DNA of 64,000 nucleotides from Chryseobacterium sp. ISL-80 (GCA_018613055.1 JAGGQZ010000014.1:1-64000), one strand, 5' to 3'; counted from the stretch's first letter, positions 16,222 to 27,825 are shown. Translations and numbers: made by a program. The notes: generated by a model not told the origin, from the sequence alone.

Positions 16222-17508
16222 TTATCGTACCCGCGGGAAGCCGAAACCAGAAGCATAGTCATCGCCAGTAGCGGCTCCTGTTCCGCCTTTGATGTCATAA
16301 AGCTTCGCGCGTCTTTGGATTTCAGTACGGAGCTGAGAATTGCTCCATGATTTATTCGAAGACCACAGTTTAGCTGCAAGGCCTGAAATGTGTGGCGTTG
16401 CCATTGAAGTGCCGCTCATTGTTGTATAGTTCCCATCTACAGCTGTTGAATAGATTCCGCCGCCTGGTGCTGATACTTCAACGTCCTTTTCCTGGATGTA
16501 ATAGTCGCCGTCAGTATTTGGGTTGCCACGAGAAGAGAAGTCGGATACTTTATGTGTTCCATTGACGAATGTATTATCCAGTGATGCTACCGCGATTGCA
16601 TTTGTTAAAGCGCCTGGATAGCCGATCGTATTCGCACTTGGGCCGCTGTTCCCTGCTGCTGCAACTACTAATGCACCTTTGCTGTATGCATAGTCAACAG
16701 CACTTGCAATCATGGAATCCTTGCCGCTTGAACCAAGTGACATCGAGATGACGACCTTTGATCCTGTACGGACGCCTTCATCTGCAGCATGGCGGATGGC
16801 GCCGGCGATATCATCTGAATAACCAGATCCATTGTCCCCGAGGACTTTATAGCCCCAGAGTTCTGCCTGAGGAGCAACTCCATAGATACCGGCTCCATCA
16901 TAACCACCATTAGCTACAGCCGTACCGGCTACATGCGTGCCATGGCCCTGACGGTCAGTACAAGTCCCATTGACCATCGATGAAGAAGTTTGGGTGAAAT
17001 CCTTACATTGTTCAACATTGTCAGTCAAGTCAATGTGGTTACGGTTGATCCCTGTGTCAAGGACAGCTACCTTGATTCCGTCGCCGCCGCTTGTCGCCTG
17101 GATGTAATTATCATTATAGATTGCCTGGATGCCCCAAGGTGTCTGATCGGATGGATAGGATGCCTGGACAGTATAATCACCCTTGCCTTTACCCTTTCCA
17201 TTGGCGTTTCCTTCAACGCGAGCATCTATTGTATATTGCTCAACCTGGGAGACTTCGATATTTTTATTCTTCAATAAAGCTTGATATTGCTTGCTGTTCA
17301 CTTCTGTTGTAAAACCTTGCTTCCCAAAGTCCCAGCGCTTGCCAAACTGTTCTTTCACTTTTGCCTTTTCTGCACTTGGACCCTTAACTAAAACTCGGTA
17401 AGTATCCGGGCTTTCTTGCACCCCTGCTCCAAAAGCTCCTGTCGCAAACATTGAAATCCCCATTGCAAGACTAAGTACTGCAGATCCTAGTATTCTCTTC
17501 TTCTTCAT
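16222..17508 (-). CDS. Secreted subtilisin-family serine protease (S8)
   Basis: A 428-residue preproprotease. The signal peptide covers about residues 1-29, an I9 inhibitor propeptide about 34-100 and a Lys/Gly-rich hinge (GKGKGKG) about 104-110, followed by the catalytic domain. The triad is Asp151 (VAVLDTGIN), His189 (GHGTHVAGT) and Ser368 (SGTSMATPH), with oxyanion Asn287 (AAAGNSGP). Cys169 and Cys183 could form a disulfide, as in the S41/TA41 group of subtilisins. It is extracellular and degrades protein. No chaperone or regulator gene is adjacent. Confidence 0.93.
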   Translation of the reverse strand: MKKKRILGSAVLSLAMGISMFATGAFGAGVQESPDTYRVLVKGPSAEKAKVKEQFGKRWDFGKQGFTTEVNSKQYQALLKNKNIEVSQVEQYTIDARVEGNANGKGKGKGDYTVQASYPSDQTPWGIQAIYNDNYIQATSGGDGIKVAVLDTGINRNHIDLTDNVEQCKDFTQTSSSMVNGTCTDRQGHGTHVAGTAVANGGYDGAGIYGVAPQAELWGYKVLGDNGSGYSDDIAGAIRHAADEGVRTGSKVVISMSLGSSGKDSMIASAVDYAYSKGALVVAAAGNSGPSANTIGYPGALTNAIAVASLDNTFVNGTHKVSDFSSRGNPNTDGDYYIQEKDVEVSAPGGGIYSTAVDGNYTTMSGTSMATPHISGLAAKLWSSNKSWSNSQLRTEIQRRAKLYDIKGGTGAATGDDYASGFGFPRVR

Positions 17509-17936
17509 CCTCTTGCTCCTCTCACCTTTGAAAATAGTAATGCATGCCGGCTTGCAGAATTAAGTATATTCTAAATTTTCAGCTAACATCAACCCATAAC
17601 GGAGCCGTTTAGTTTGGGAAAAATGAGAGCTAAAAACTAGTAGAATCAGTGATTTGGCTGTGGCAGTTCACTTTTATTTCATTAAAAAACTGTTACCTTC
17701 TGCTTTTCATTAATCTTGTTGGTTTCCCAACAAAGGTGAAAACCGGCACACGAGAACCATTTAGACTTCTTCTCCTGGTTCAAAAGGAACAAAAAATGCG
17801 GATGCAGTCTTAATAAAACGATTTCTTCATTATATATCACTCAGAATGGAACACTGAAAAATTAGTGATGATCCATTCTGCGAGTTTGGGAAAACTCACC
17901 TGATCTATACGAGTGAAGGATAAAATGTTTCTAGCT
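17509..17936. other. Gene-free gap with a long stem-loop
   Basis: No gene is seen. CAGAATGGA (17842-17850) pairs with TCCATTCTG (17872-17880), with an inner CACT/AGTG pairing. It lies about 55 bases after the thiF stop and may end or protect the thi transcript, but it has no T run. Confidence 0.5.
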
Positions 17937-18956
17937 TTAGCTAAAAAAACGGTAATAAAGATTTTTAGCCTGGAGAAGATCCGTCACTCCATGAACAAGC
18001 ACTCTTCCATCCTTGAATACAACCAATCGGGATTGATCGATTGTAAAAGTGAGCAAATACGGATTCCGTTCGACATGGATTCCTTGTACTAGCAGCGATT
18101 TTTCTAATAAAGAGAGATTTAGAGTTTGCATGGCTGTTGGCCTAATTTGGACCGTTTCCCTACCACACAGCAGCACGGTCTTTGTCTGGTTTTCATACTC
18201 CAGGAAAGGGTAAACCGGAGCCTTACCACATGATGGACACTCCGGGTTTTTCAAGGCCGACACCTCAATGGAACTATACTGATTTTTCCAAAGATCAAAC
18301 GAAACAAGTTTTCCGCGCAAGGATTCGAAGTCTTCGATTAATAATTTCAATGCTTCAGCAGACTGATGGGAGGCAACCATCTGAATCGCCGGCTGGATGA
18401 CTCCGGCGGTATCGCAGGTGACTCCTGCCAATGGCAATTGTTCCATCAGGCAATTCAGGCACGGTGTCATCCCCGGCAATACGGTAAAGCTCAATCCATA
18501 GCTGCCAACACAGCCTCCATAGATCCACGGAACCCCGTGCTTTTGTGCAACATCATTAATGATGAACCGAATATCAAAATTATCTGCGGCGTCAATGATG
18601 AGATGAATTCCCTCGACCAGTTCCTCTAATTCCTGTACCCCTACATCCATTACTCGCGGGTGAACCTGAACATCTGAATTGATCGCCTTCAGCCGGTTAG
18701 CTGCTGCGATCGCTTTCGGTGTTCTTCGGATCGCATCTTCTTCACTGTATAGCTGCTGGCGCTGAAGATTGCTCCACTCCACATAATCCCGGTCAGCCAT
18801 CGTGATCGTCCCGACCCCTGCTCTCGTAAGCGTCTCGGCATTTGCAGAACCTAGTGCACCCGCTCCGATAATCAGGACATGTTTCTCCCTGAGCTTTTTT
18901 TGTTCTTCATGGCCAATCGGTGAAAATAAAATCTGACGGGAATAGCGTTCACTCAA
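17937..18956 (-). CDS. thiF: ThiF, ThiS adenylyltransferase
   Basis: A 339-residue E1-like enzyme that adenylates the C-terminal glycine of ThiS for sulfur transfer in thiazole synthesis. It has the nucleotide-binding [13 protein letters not shown] near residue 32 and the catalytic [10 protein letters not shown] block. Two CxxC pairs (CLNCL and CPSCG) should bind structural zinc. Its length fits the family. The ATG overlaps the thiG stop by four bases, so it is the last gene of the thi operon. Confidence 0.9.
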   Translation of the reverse strand: MSERYSRQILFSPIGHEEQKKLREKHVLIIGAGALGSANAETLTRAGVGTITMADRDYVEWSNLQRQQLYSEEDAIRRTPKAIAAANRLKAINSDVQVHPRVMDVGVQELEELVEGIHLIIDAADNFDIRFIINDVAQKHGVPWIYGGCVGSYGLSFTVLPGMTPCLNCLMEQLPLAGVTCDTAGVIQPAIQMVASHQSAEALKLLIEDFESLRGKLVSFDLWKNQYSSIEVSALKNPECPSCGKAPVYPFLEYENQTKTVLLCGRETVQIRPTAMQTLNLSLLEKSLLVQGIHVERNPYLLTFTIDQSRLVVFKDGRVLVHGVTDLLQAKNLYYRFFS

Positions 18957-19720
18957 CTAAAAACCATTCCTTCCTCCGGGCTGCTCGCTGAAGCATAGCG
19001 TTTGCGAGGAATCCGACCTGCTTCAAAACCGATTCGGCCAGCTTCAATGGCCAATTTCATAGCTTTTGCCATTTTGACAGGATCTTTGGCAGCTGAAACA
19101 GCTGTATTCAATAATACCCCATCCGCTCCGAGCTCCATGGCCAGTGCCGCATCTGCAGGGCTTCCAATTCCAGCATCCACAATGACTGGCACATTCACCT
19201 GCTCCGTAATGAATTGAAGATTCATCGGATTGATAATCCCCTGTCCTGAACCAATTGGAGAAGCACAGGGCATTACGGCGTGACAGCCGAGTTCTTCCAT
19301 TTTCCTTGCCAGCACCACATCATCAGAAATATACGGCAGGACGATGAATCCTTCGTCTAAAAGAATTTCGGCAGCTTTAATAGTTTCGACGGGATCGGGA
19401 AGAAGTGTTTTACTGCAGCCGATCACCTCCACCTTGATCATGTCGCAAAGACCGGATGCTTTGGAGAGCCTGGCGATCCGCACGGCTTCCTCTGCTGTCT
19501 TTGCTCCAGCCGTATTAGGCAAAAGTTTATATTTTTCCAGGTCCAGCTTTTCCAAAAAGTTTGGCTGGTCAGGTTCAAAAATGTTCATCCGGCGGACAGC
19601 AAATGTTAGCACTTCTGCTCCTGAGACTTCCACTGCCGCTTTTTGAATATCAAAGCTAGGATATTTCCCTGTTCCAAGCAACAACCGGGATTTAAATTGA
19701 TATGGCCCAATTTCCAACAT
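18953..19720 (-). CDS. thiG: ThiG, thiazole synthase
   Basis: A 255-residue TIM-barrel enzyme that builds the thiazole phosphate from deoxyxylulose 5-phosphate, dehydroglycine and ThiS thiocarboxylate. The Schiff-base lysine lies in [10 protein letters not shown]. The phosphate-binding [29 protein letters not shown] block is intact (given here as [10 protein letters not shown]...[10 protein letters not shown]). The ATG at 19720 begins one base after the thiS stop and is 7 bases past GGGAGG, which rules out longer in-frame starts. Confidence 0.93.
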   Translation of the reverse strand: MLEIGPYQFKSRLLLGTGKYPSFDIQKAAVEVSGAEVLTFAVRRMNIFEPDQPNFLEKLDLEKYKLLPNTAGAKTAEEAVRIARLSKASGLCDMIKVEVIGCSKTLLPDPVETIKAAEILLDEGFIVLPYISDDVVLARKMEELGCHAVMPCASPIGSGQGIINPMNLQFITEQVNVPVIVDAGIGSPADAALAMELGADGVLLNTAVSAAKDPVKMAKAMKLAIEAGRIGFEAGRIPRKRYASASSPEEGMVFS

Positions 19721-19721
19721 C

Positions 19722-19925
19722 TCATCCGCCTCCCACAAAATGCACGATTTCAATCCGGTCCCCATCACTCAGCATGGTTTCAGCATGCGAATTTTTATCG
19801 ATAATCTGCAGGTTTTGTTCAATAATGACAACCTTCTCCTCCAAATTGAAATGCTCAAGCAGCAGGGACAGGCGATTTATTGAATCCGGCAGCTCCATCG
19901 TATTTCCGTTAACCACTACTTTCAT
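19722..19925 (-). CDS. thiS: ThiS, sulfur carrier protein
   Basis: A 67-residue beta-grasp carrier that ends in the required Gly-Gly (HFVGGG). ThiF adenylates that tail, which then carries sulfur as a thiocarboxylate to ThiG. The fold markers are V.VNG....L, the middle VVIIEQN block and the [15 protein letters not shown] finish. Its start overlaps the thiO stop by four bases, and thiG follows after one base, so synthesis is tightly coupled. Confidence 0.93.
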   Translation of the reverse strand: MKVVVNGNTMELPDSINRLSLLLEHFNLEEKVVIIEQNLQIIDKNSHAETMLSDGDRIEIVHFVGGG

Positions 19926-21061
19926 AAAAGCACTCCTTTACCTGTATGGTCCCAACTATCAAGTCTGGTCAGATCAAATGGGTTGGGCTGGTCGCTTTTC
20001 CCCTCTATAAGGTCGGCGATTAATTCCCCTGTAACTGGTGCAAGCAGAATTCCATTACGAAAATGACCAGTGGCAATATATAACCCTTTATAATCAGGAT
20101 GCTCTCCTAAAAACGGCTGCCCATCTGCAGATTGCGGGCGGATTCCAGCCCAGGCTCGATCCCATTCAGCCTTCCCGATGCCAGGAACAAGCGCTTGAGC
20201 CTTTGCCATCAGCGATGATACGCCATCGATGGTCACTTTTTCATCAAAGCTGTTCACCTTAACGGTGGCTCCGACTAACACTCTTCCTGAACACTTAGGG
20301 ACAAGATAGCACCCATGCGAAAAAATCGTCCCCTGTATGAGCGGACTTTCCGGAATAACGCTGAAGCATTCTCCTTTTACCGGAATGATTGGCAGCGACA
20401 GGCCGGTCCTTTCTAGCACTTCCCTGCTCCAGGCACCAGAAGCAACTACCACAGAATCAGCCAGGAATTCCCCCGCTGTCGTTTTAACGCCAAGAACCTT
20501 TCCTTCTTGTAAAATAAAATCTGCTACATTGATAAACTCAAAAAATTCAGCGCCAAGGCTTACAGAAGCTTTGGCAAAAGCATGGGATAATTCCTTCGCT
20601 TCAAGCTGGCCATCTTCCGGGATAAACATGGCTCCGCGCAACTCGCTTGATATTGATGGCTCCCGTTTGAGCAGCTCTTCGATCGAAAGCCACTCGGCCC
20701 GCTCTTCCAACTCTGCCTGTCTTTCAATCAATCGTTTCAGTTCTCGCTCCTGGTCTTGATCGACTGCCACCTTGTATGTGCCTTTATTCCGCCAGCCTAT
20801 ATGCAGCTGCGACAAATCTTCGAGTTCAGGAATCAGGCTTCGGTACAACGACCGGCTCTTGCATGCCATTCGGAAAAGTGGATCGTCCTCTGTCAGCTCC
20901 GTTTGGGTCCCTAAGATACCGGCAGCGGCTCCAGAGGCCTTGCCAGCCACCTTTCCTTTTTCCAAAACAGCCACTTTGTACCCTCTTTTCGCAAGCTGAA
21001 AAGCGATCGAACTTCCGATGATTCCACCTCCAACAATTAATGAGTCAAAATGTCTTCTCAT
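19922..21061 (-). CDS. thiO: ThiO, glycine oxidase
   Basis: A 379-residue FAD enzyme that oxidises glycine to the imine needed by ThiG. The N-terminal dinucleotide fold is clear (IVGGGIIGSSIAFQLAKRG), and the C-terminal FAD contact is WAGIRPQSADGQPFLGE..., followed by TGHFRNGILLAPVTGE. The length matches B. subtilis ThiO (369 aa). It overlaps tenI upstream and thiS downstream by four bases each. Oxygen is the electron acceptor in this family. Confidence 0.92.
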   Translation of the reverse strand: MRRHFDSLIVGGGIIGSSIAFQLAKRGYKVAVLEKGKVAGKASGAAAGILGTQTELTEDDPLFRMACKSRSLYRSLIPELEDLSQLHIGWRNKGTYKVAVDQDQERELKRLIERQAELEERAEWLSIEELLKREPSISSELRGAMFIPEDGQLEAKELSHAFAKASVSLGAEFFEFINVADFILQEGKVLGVKTTAGEFLADSVVVASGAWSREVLERTGLSLPIIPVKGECFSVIPESPLIQGTIFSHGCYLVPKCSGRVLVGATVKVNSFDEKVTIDGVSSLMAKAQALVPGIGKAEWDRAWAGIRPQSADGQPFLGEHPDYKGLYIATGHFRNGILLAPVTGELIADLIEGKSDQPNPFDLTRLDSWDHTGKGVLL

Positions 21062-21669
21062 TCCTTGTCCTCCTCATTCAGTTTCCTGAAAAAGATTTTT
21101 GCTGTCTCGTGAGGATCTTCTGCCTGTAAAATAGCGGACATGACAGCAATTCCATCTGCACCAGCTTTTATTGCTTCATGAACATTTTCTGGTTTCATTC
21201 CGCCAATCGCCAGTACCGGGATGTCGATTCTCTTTTTAACAGCTTTAAGGGCTTCTGTTCCTCTCGGCAAAATTCCCTTCTTTGATTCCGTGTCAAAAAC
21301 ATGGCCAAACAGGAGATAATCGGCCCCCTGATTCGCGGCTGTCTGCGCTTCTTCAGGAGAATGCACCGACCTTCCAACCATCAGACCCGGAAACTGTTCT
21401 TTGACAACATGGACGGGCAGGCTGTGAAAAGCAAGCTGCACTCCCGTTTTCCACGCCCATGCCACATCTGCCCGGTCATTGATGACGATTTTATCAAGAG
21501 GGATTCCCGCCTCAAGAAGCAGTTCAACACCTTCATAAATCTCTCTTGAAGACCGGTGTTTTTCCCTTAGGTGGAATTTGTCTGCGAAAGGTTCCACCAC
21601 TCTTGCAATATCAGCAAAAGCCTTCAGAGGAAGCCTTCCATCTGAAATGACATGCAGCTGTTTCCTCAT
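21058..21669 (-). CDS. tenI: TenI, thiazole tautomerase
   Basis: A 203-residue ThiE-like TIM barrel that is TenI rather than thiamin phosphate synthase. The family's catalytic His is present (LLFGHVFDTESKKG), and the product-phosphate loop reads PVLAIGGMKPENV. TenI aromatises the thiazole tautomer that ThiG releases. It lies between thiC and thiO and overlaps thiO by four bases. No thiE, thiD or thiM is seen in this window. Confidence 0.87.
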   Translation of the reverse strand: MRKQLHVISDGRLPLKAFADIARVVEPFADKFHLREKHRSSREIYEGVELLLEAGIPLDKIVINDRADVAWAWKTGVQLAFHSLPVHVVKEQFPGLMVGRSVHSPEEAQTAANQGADYLLFGHVFDTESKKGILPRGTEALKAVKKRIDIPVLAIGGMKPENVHEAIKAGADGIAVMSAILQAEDPHETAKIFFRKLNEEDKE

Positions 21670-21706
21670 TCAGACCACTCCTCTTTTAACTCCACTTGGA
21701 TGATTC

Positions 21707-23497
<1,791 letters not shown>

Positions 23498-23563
23498 TCA
23501 TCTCTCCCTTTTTTTTAAAAATTGAGGGACGAGATCTGGCACCAGAGAAGTTCCCTAGTATGT

Positions 23564-23601
23564 AAAAAAGCCGGCCCACATAATGATGGACCGGCTTTAA
23601 C
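23564..23601 (-). terminator. Expression-platform terminator of the TPP riboswitch
   Basis: On the minus strand, AAAGCCGGTCC pairs with GGGCCGGCTTT around a 13-base loop and is followed by a T run. It lies between the aptamer and thiC, so TPP binding should favour this hairpin and stop transcription. Confidence 0.88.
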
Positions 23602-23635
23602 CGCGAATGTCTTTGCACAAAAAAACTGTGCACAT

Positions 23636-23736
23636 GTCAACTTCCCCACGCTGGTATGATCCAGATCAGGTCCAAAGAGTCAAAGAACTTTAACGCGTTC
23701 CTTTCTCAGCCCAAGCCATTGGGCACCCCTAGTTCT
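23636..23736 (-). promoter_or_regulatory. TPP riboswitch (THI element)
   Basis: On the minus strand the conserved parts occur in order: GGGGTGCC, then GGCTGAGA, then GGACCTGATCTGGATCATAC followed by CAGCGTGGGGAAG. This is the standard thiamin pyrophosphate aptamer. It begins about 240 bases before thiC and controls the whole thi operon. Confidence 0.95.
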
Positions 23737-24024
23737 TGCTATTCAGTTCCCTTCGAGTATACACAATTGGGAAAATAAAGAAAAGTTTTTTAAGCAATAG
23801 AGTGCTTTTTGCCTATATGGATAACACAGTTCGCTTTCAAGAAATCCAGCTTCAGATCTCGATTTCAAAGAAGACTGCACGCTGTTATTAGGTATTCTAT
23901 ATATTTTTTCGTATAGGGAATGAGACATGAGGAATTAGGTTGAAGGCCAGTTACAAAAGGCAAAATAAAAATAGAGGGTCAATCCCTCTTCAAAATTATC
24001 TGCAAGAAGCAGCGCCTTTTAATG

Positions 24025-24207
24025 TCATTCTTCTTTATTCATTTGATAATAATTCAATAGTTTTTTGATCGTGGTTCCCCGGACACTTTGATTGTTTTCG
24101 ATCCGATTGAGTGTCGTCAACCTCAATTGCAGGTCCTCACACACTTTTTCCTGTGTTAAATCCCTTTTCTGTCTTTCCATTTTCAGGATATCGCCAAGGC
24201 ACTTCAT
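24025..24207 (-). CDS. Small Xre-family DNA-binding protein
   Basis: A 60-residue helix-turn-helix protein (LGDILKMERQKRDLTQEKVC, then LQLRLTTLNRIENN), essentially a single Cro/C1-type domain. The likely start is the ATG at 24207, 12 bases after AAGGAG; the frame is open further to 24252. It follows the Spo0E gene on the same strand. Its role is unknown. The preceding intergenic stretch 23737-24024 holds no convincing gene. Confidence 0.6.
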   Translation of the reverse strand: MKCLGDILKMERQKRDLTQEKVCEDLQLRLTTLNRIENNQSVRGTTIKKLLNYYQMNKEE

Positions 24208-24266
24208 GTGGTGTCTCAACTCCTTTTTAACATGAATGCTCCAAAAGAGCATTTTCTAAAAAGCAA

Positions 24267-24455
24267 TCATCCAAGAAGATCACAACGTTTTTTCTTAAGA
24301 AGTTCCATCCCGAGCTTTTGCTGTTCCAAAATATAGACATCCAATTCCTGGCTGAGTTGAATCGTCTTTTGATTCAAGTATCCATTTTCCTGGATGCTTT
24401 TTATCATTTTTCTGCGAGTATCTTCAATCAGGTCCTCCTTAGTCATACGCTGCAC
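24267..24455 (-). CDS. Spo0E-like aspartyl phosphatase
   Basis: A 62-residue two-helix protein with the Spo0E signature SQELDVYILEQQ (the SQELD motif). Members dephosphorylate Spo0A~P and delay sporulation; B. subtilis paralogues are Spo0E, YisI and YnzD. The leading segment MTKEDLIEDTRRKMIKSI is the usual first helix. The size is that of YisI/YnzD rather than full-length Spo0E (85 aa). Confidence 0.85.
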   Translation of the reverse strand: MQRMTKEDLIEDTRRKMIKSIQENGYLNQKTIQLSQELDVYILEQQKLGMELLKKKRCDLLG

Positions 24456-24621
24456 CCCTCTTTCCCTTCAAAAAATCTTTACAGAAACTTAACCATATAG
24501 ACATTTTCCCTACTCTACTATTATGGTAGAATTCACCCTTTTTGAATATTGAGTGTTTGTTCTATCTTTCTAGACACTTGATTTTAGACGATATAGTACC
24601 AAGGTTATAGAATCTGTCCAC

Positions 24622-24645
24622 AAAAAAACTGCCATAAAGGCAGCT
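24622..24645 (-). terminator. Terminator of the two-component operon
   Basis: On the minus strand, CTGCC-TTTAT-GGCAG is followed by seven T residues and lies just after the response-regulator stop. Confidence 0.85.
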
Positions 24646-24650
24646 TGTCA

Positions 24651-25295
24651 TCAATTCAAATAGGGTACGAGTTTGTTTTGCACAGCGTAGATAATCGCTT
24701 GCGAGCGACTATTTACGTTTAATTTCTTATAAATCTTATTCACATGGATTTTTACGGTTTTATCGCTGATGGAAAGATGGGCAGCGATTTCCTTATTCGA
24801 CTTCCCTCTGACCAACTCATTGAGCACTTCCTTCTCCCTGTTGGTCAATTCATTTTCCTGGTGGCTAAAGTCGCTCTGGATGCGGTGATAGGAGATCAAT
24901 TTGCTTGCCATTTTAGGGTGGATAATGGAATTCCCCTTATGGATTTTGCGTATGGCATCAATGACTTCCATGGACGAAGCATCCTTCAATAAATATCCGT
25001 CCGCCCCTTCCCTGAGGGCCGATTTGAAGTATTCATCATGATCAAACATCGTCAAGATCAGTATTTTACAAGCAGGATGCTTTTCTTTTATCAAAGAGAT
25101 AAGTTCTATTCCATTCTTGTCCTGAAGGTTAATATCCAAAACAATGACATCAGGGACGATGCCATCCAGTTTCTCTAATAAACCGTCCCCCGAATCTGCT
25201 TCACCAACGAGCAGCAGGTCCTCTTCCACATCCAAAATACTGCGGATTCCGTCTCTTAAAACAGTGTGATCATCCACAATCATAATGTTGATCAT
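24651..25295 (-). CDS. NarL/DegU-family response regulator
   Basis: A 214-residue two-domain regulator. The receiver domain has the acidic pair D8/D9, the phospho-acceptor Asp54 (VIVLDINLQD) and the conserved Lys in GYLLKDAS. The C-terminal LuxR-type helix-turn-helix spans about residues 147-205 (LTNREKEVLNELVRGKSNKE...). It starts 14 bases after the sensor kinase stop, so it is the kinase's cognate partner. The target genes are unknown. Confidence 0.92.
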   Translation of the reverse strand: MINIMIVDDHTVLRDGIRSILDVEEDLLLVGEADSGDGLLEKLDGIVPDVIVLDINLQDKNGIELISLIKEKHPACKILILTMFDHDEYFKSALREGADGYLLKDASSMEVIDAIRKIHKGNSIIHPKMASKLISYHRIQSDFSHQENELTNREKEVLNELVRGKSNKEIAAHLSISDKTVKIHVNKIYKKLNVNSRSQAIIYAVQNKLVPYLN

Positions 25296-25309
25296 ACTCT
25301 CTCACCCCT

Positions 25310-27118
25310 TTAATAGTGCTGTATGCCAAGCCGAATCTCCGTTCCTTTTCCTTCTGCGCTGTCGATTTCAAATTTGGCCCCAAAATCCTGTGCCAGCTCA
25401 CTCATCGTAAGGATGCCAAAATGAGGTTCTGTTTGGCCTTTTATCAGCTTGTCATATAATGAAAAACCAATCCCGTCATCCTTGATTTTGATCATGATCT
25501 GTTCGCGGCCATATTTCAGCATGACTTCGATTCTATCCGCTTTTGCATGTTTCACAGAGTTTTGCAGGCTTTCCTGGAATATATCATAAATCACTTTCTC
25601 GACTTGATAGCTTAAAGCGTATGGCTCACCTTTCTGGGTGAACGTGATGCCAGCCCCTTTTTCCAGCTCCATTTTGCGGATTTTTTCTTCAATTGCCTGC
25701 CTCAGTCCGTATTTTTCCACAGGGCAGGTTCTTAAGGAATAAATCGATTGACGAAGCTCTTTTAGACTGTCTCTAAGCTTTTGAATCCAGCGCTCGATCT
25801 GCTGATCAGAAAAGTCCCCCTTGCTTTCACTTTTCTTTCGCAGCGAAGATTCCATTTGAAAGACAATCCCTGCCAGGGACTGGCCAATGCCGTCATGGAT
25901 ATCACGGGCAATCCGGCTGCGCTCTTCCACGATTAAGAGTTTTTCATTTTCCAGTAAGAGCGATCGCGTTTTTAATGTACTTGCGAGAACATTGGATAAT
26001 ACAGTCAATAAACGAATCTCATCATGGATAAAACCAATTCCACTGACTCTGCCAACGATCAGCATCCCAACCTTTTCATTGTCGATAATAAGTGGTGAAA
26101 AGATTTGCGAGAGAACCATCTTATTAAAGATATTATTGCTCGGCAGCTTTTCTATTTCACTTTCTGTCACCACGGTCATTTCAGAGATTTCATCAAGATA
26201 GAGGGACATTTCATCACTCAAGGTGACCTCGCTTTTCACCTGCCCATCCTTAAGCAAGAGGTTCCAGGCATTATGGTCTTTAACAAGCAAAACGAAAGCA
26301 TTGGCATTGAAGGTTTCGGCAAGAAGACTTTTCTTCTCACCAAAATCCTTTGTATTGATCCTGTTCAATTCCGTACTGAGCAGGGACAGAGCATCCAGCC
26401 TTTTTCTTTCTATTCTTGCCTTAGTCAGAATGGAACTGGTCGTTGTGATCCCAATCCACAAGAATAAAAAAAGAATAGTCGTAAAATCAATCACGTTCTC
26501 AGGAAGATAATTCGTATAGATTTCGAGAAAAGCGAGTAAGATGATCGACATCTTGGCAATAAGCAACTCTTGTAAAGCTTTGCTCTTCCACTCTTTCTTT
26601 GTAAACGGGAAAGGCCGTATGGAAAAGAGCGTATCGTTCAGGACATTATTAATTAGAAAATAGAACGAAGTAAAAGCATAAATAATCAACAGGTTTAAGT
26701 ATGGTTCACCTAATGGGTACTGGCTGATCCATACCTTGATCAGCCAGTCTGCCCCAACAAGGGACAGGGTATATTGGGCAATATTGAAAACGGTCGAACG
26801 AAGAGACCGTTTATGATGAAAAGCTTCAAAAATCAGCACGAACGCAAAGGTGGTGGTGGCGGTATAAATGCCATAATATAGATTCATGATATAAAGGATT
26901 GGGAACGTCATCGTGCTGAACATCGTGATCGAAAATAAAGGGATGGGAAAATACTCTGAAAGCAGCATTAAGACAATCAGGAGAATGAGCACCATCGGCT
27001 TCTCCGGGAAGTCCGCAGCAGGGATGGAATACAAAATAAAAGCCCACCCAAGAATACCAACTAGGATAATATAAAAATCAGAAGCCCTTTTCCGAAAAAG
27101 AATCTCTCTATCTGTCAT
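25310..27118 (-). CDS. Sensor histidine kinase (HisKA_3 type) with 7TM-like and GAF domains
   Basis: A 602-residue kinase. An N-terminal membrane domain has about seven helices (residues 10-235), followed by a GAF-like domain (about 250-390). The HisKA_3 dimer-phosphoacceptor has its His in RIARDIHDGIGQS, and the HATPase domain contains FQESLQNSVKHAKA and KDDGIGF. The layout is like the NarX/DegS class. The ATG at 27118 (MTDREILF) is near GGGGATGAGAGG; an in-frame ATG lies at 27154. It is co-transcribed with the response regulator. The signal is unknown. Confidence 0.88.
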   Translation of the reverse strand: MTDREILFRKRASDFYIILVGILGWAFILYSIPAADFPEKPMVLILLIVLMLLSEYFPIPLFSITMFSTMTFPILYIMNLYYGIYTATTTFAFVLIFEAFHHKRSLRSTVFNIAQYTLSLVGADWLIKVWISQYPLGEPYLNLLIIYAFTSFYFLINNVLNDTLFSIRPFPFTKKEWKSKALQELLIAKMSIILLAFLEIYTNYLPENVIDFTTILFLFLWIGITTTSSILTKARIERKRLDALSLLSTELNRINTKDFGEKKSLLAETFNANAFVLLVKDHNAWNLLLKDGQVKSEVTLSDEMSLYLDEISEMTVVTESEIEKLPSNNIFNKMVLSQIFSPLIIDNEKVGMLIVGRVSGIGFIHDEIRLLTVLSNVLASTLKTRSLLLENEKLLIVEERSRIARDIHDGIGQSLAGIVFQMESSLRKKSESKGDFSDQQIERWIQKLRDSLKELRQSIYSLRTCPVEKYGLRQAIEEKIRKMELEKGAGITFTQKGEPYALSYQVEKVIYDIFQESLQNSVKHAKADRIEVMLKYGREQIMIKIKDDGIGFSLYDKLIKGQTEPHFGILTMSELAQDFGAKFEIDSAEGKGTEIRLGIQHY

Positions 27119-27244
27119 CCTCTCATCCCCTTCAACTTCTAAAAAAACGGTCAAATTTCCCCTCTTACTAATAGATTACAAATAATTTCATGAAAATTCT
27201 ATCAATACTTTAATTATCGGAGATTAATTAAATTCTTTGCTCAC

Positions 27245-27279
27245 AAAAAAAGCACCTGTTCCCCAATGAACAGGCACTT
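27245..27279 (-). terminator. Terminator of the ASCH gene
   Basis: On the minus strand, AGTGCCTGTTC pairs with GAACAGGTGCT around ATTGGG and is followed by a T run; it touches the stop codon of the ASCH-domain gene. Confidence 0.88.
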
Positions 27280-27713
27280 TAAAAGTCATATTCCCATAAC
27301 CCAAGCCTTCCTTTGGCAGGAATGAAGCTGTCCAGCATCTTCATATTGCTGACTTCCCAGACATACCCTCCCACTTTATAATCACCGAGGAAAAAGTCAT
27401 TGCCTGATACGATCCTGCCATCCTCCAACACCGCCCATGTCTCGTGGTTTTCCAGCACTCTCAAACAATTGTCAAGCTGGCAGGTGGCTATGATCATGCC
27501 AGCAGGAAGATCATCGGCCTTGTACCCATGCTTTAAAAGCAGTGACTTGATCGCCACATGGCTGCAGACTGCCTTATCGACTTTTTTGCTCGTATGGATC
27601 GCAAGCGGTCCGCGATACTTTGTACTCCATGACCTCGTTTCATATTGTGCCTCACCCAAGGCAAACAGACTCGCCCAGGGCTGAATCATCGACAACACCT
27701 TCAGTTCAACCAC
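27279..27713 (-). CDS. ASCH-domain RNA-binding-like protein
   Basis: A 144-residue single ASCH (PUA-like beta-barrel) protein. It carries the family N-terminus (LSMIQPWASLFALGEAQYETRSW) and the RGPLAIHTSKK loop that lines the proposed RNA/nucleoside-binding cleft. Some relatives hydrolyse acetylated cytidine, but the function here is not established. It is a single gene with its own terminator. Confidence 0.82.
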   Translation of the reverse strand: MVELKVLSMIQPWASLFALGEAQYETRSWSTKYRGPLAIHTSKKVDKAVCSHVAIKSLLLKHGYKADDLPAGMIIATCQLDNCLRVLENHETWAVLEDGRIVSGNDFFLGDYKVGGYVWEVSNMKMLDSFIPAKGRLGLWEYDF

Positions 27714-27825
27714 CCTCTGCCATCATTTGATAACTAGCATATCCATACAATACCCAAAGAACACAGCCATGTTCCAAAATAGATCAAGCAAAGGCATGAG
27801 GTTGACCTATCAACTCTAATAATTA

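Noticed and set aside
23743-23928. Minus-strand 61-codon frame upstream of the TPP riboswitch
   Set aside because: No ribosome site or family; its 3' end runs to the edge of the riboswitch.
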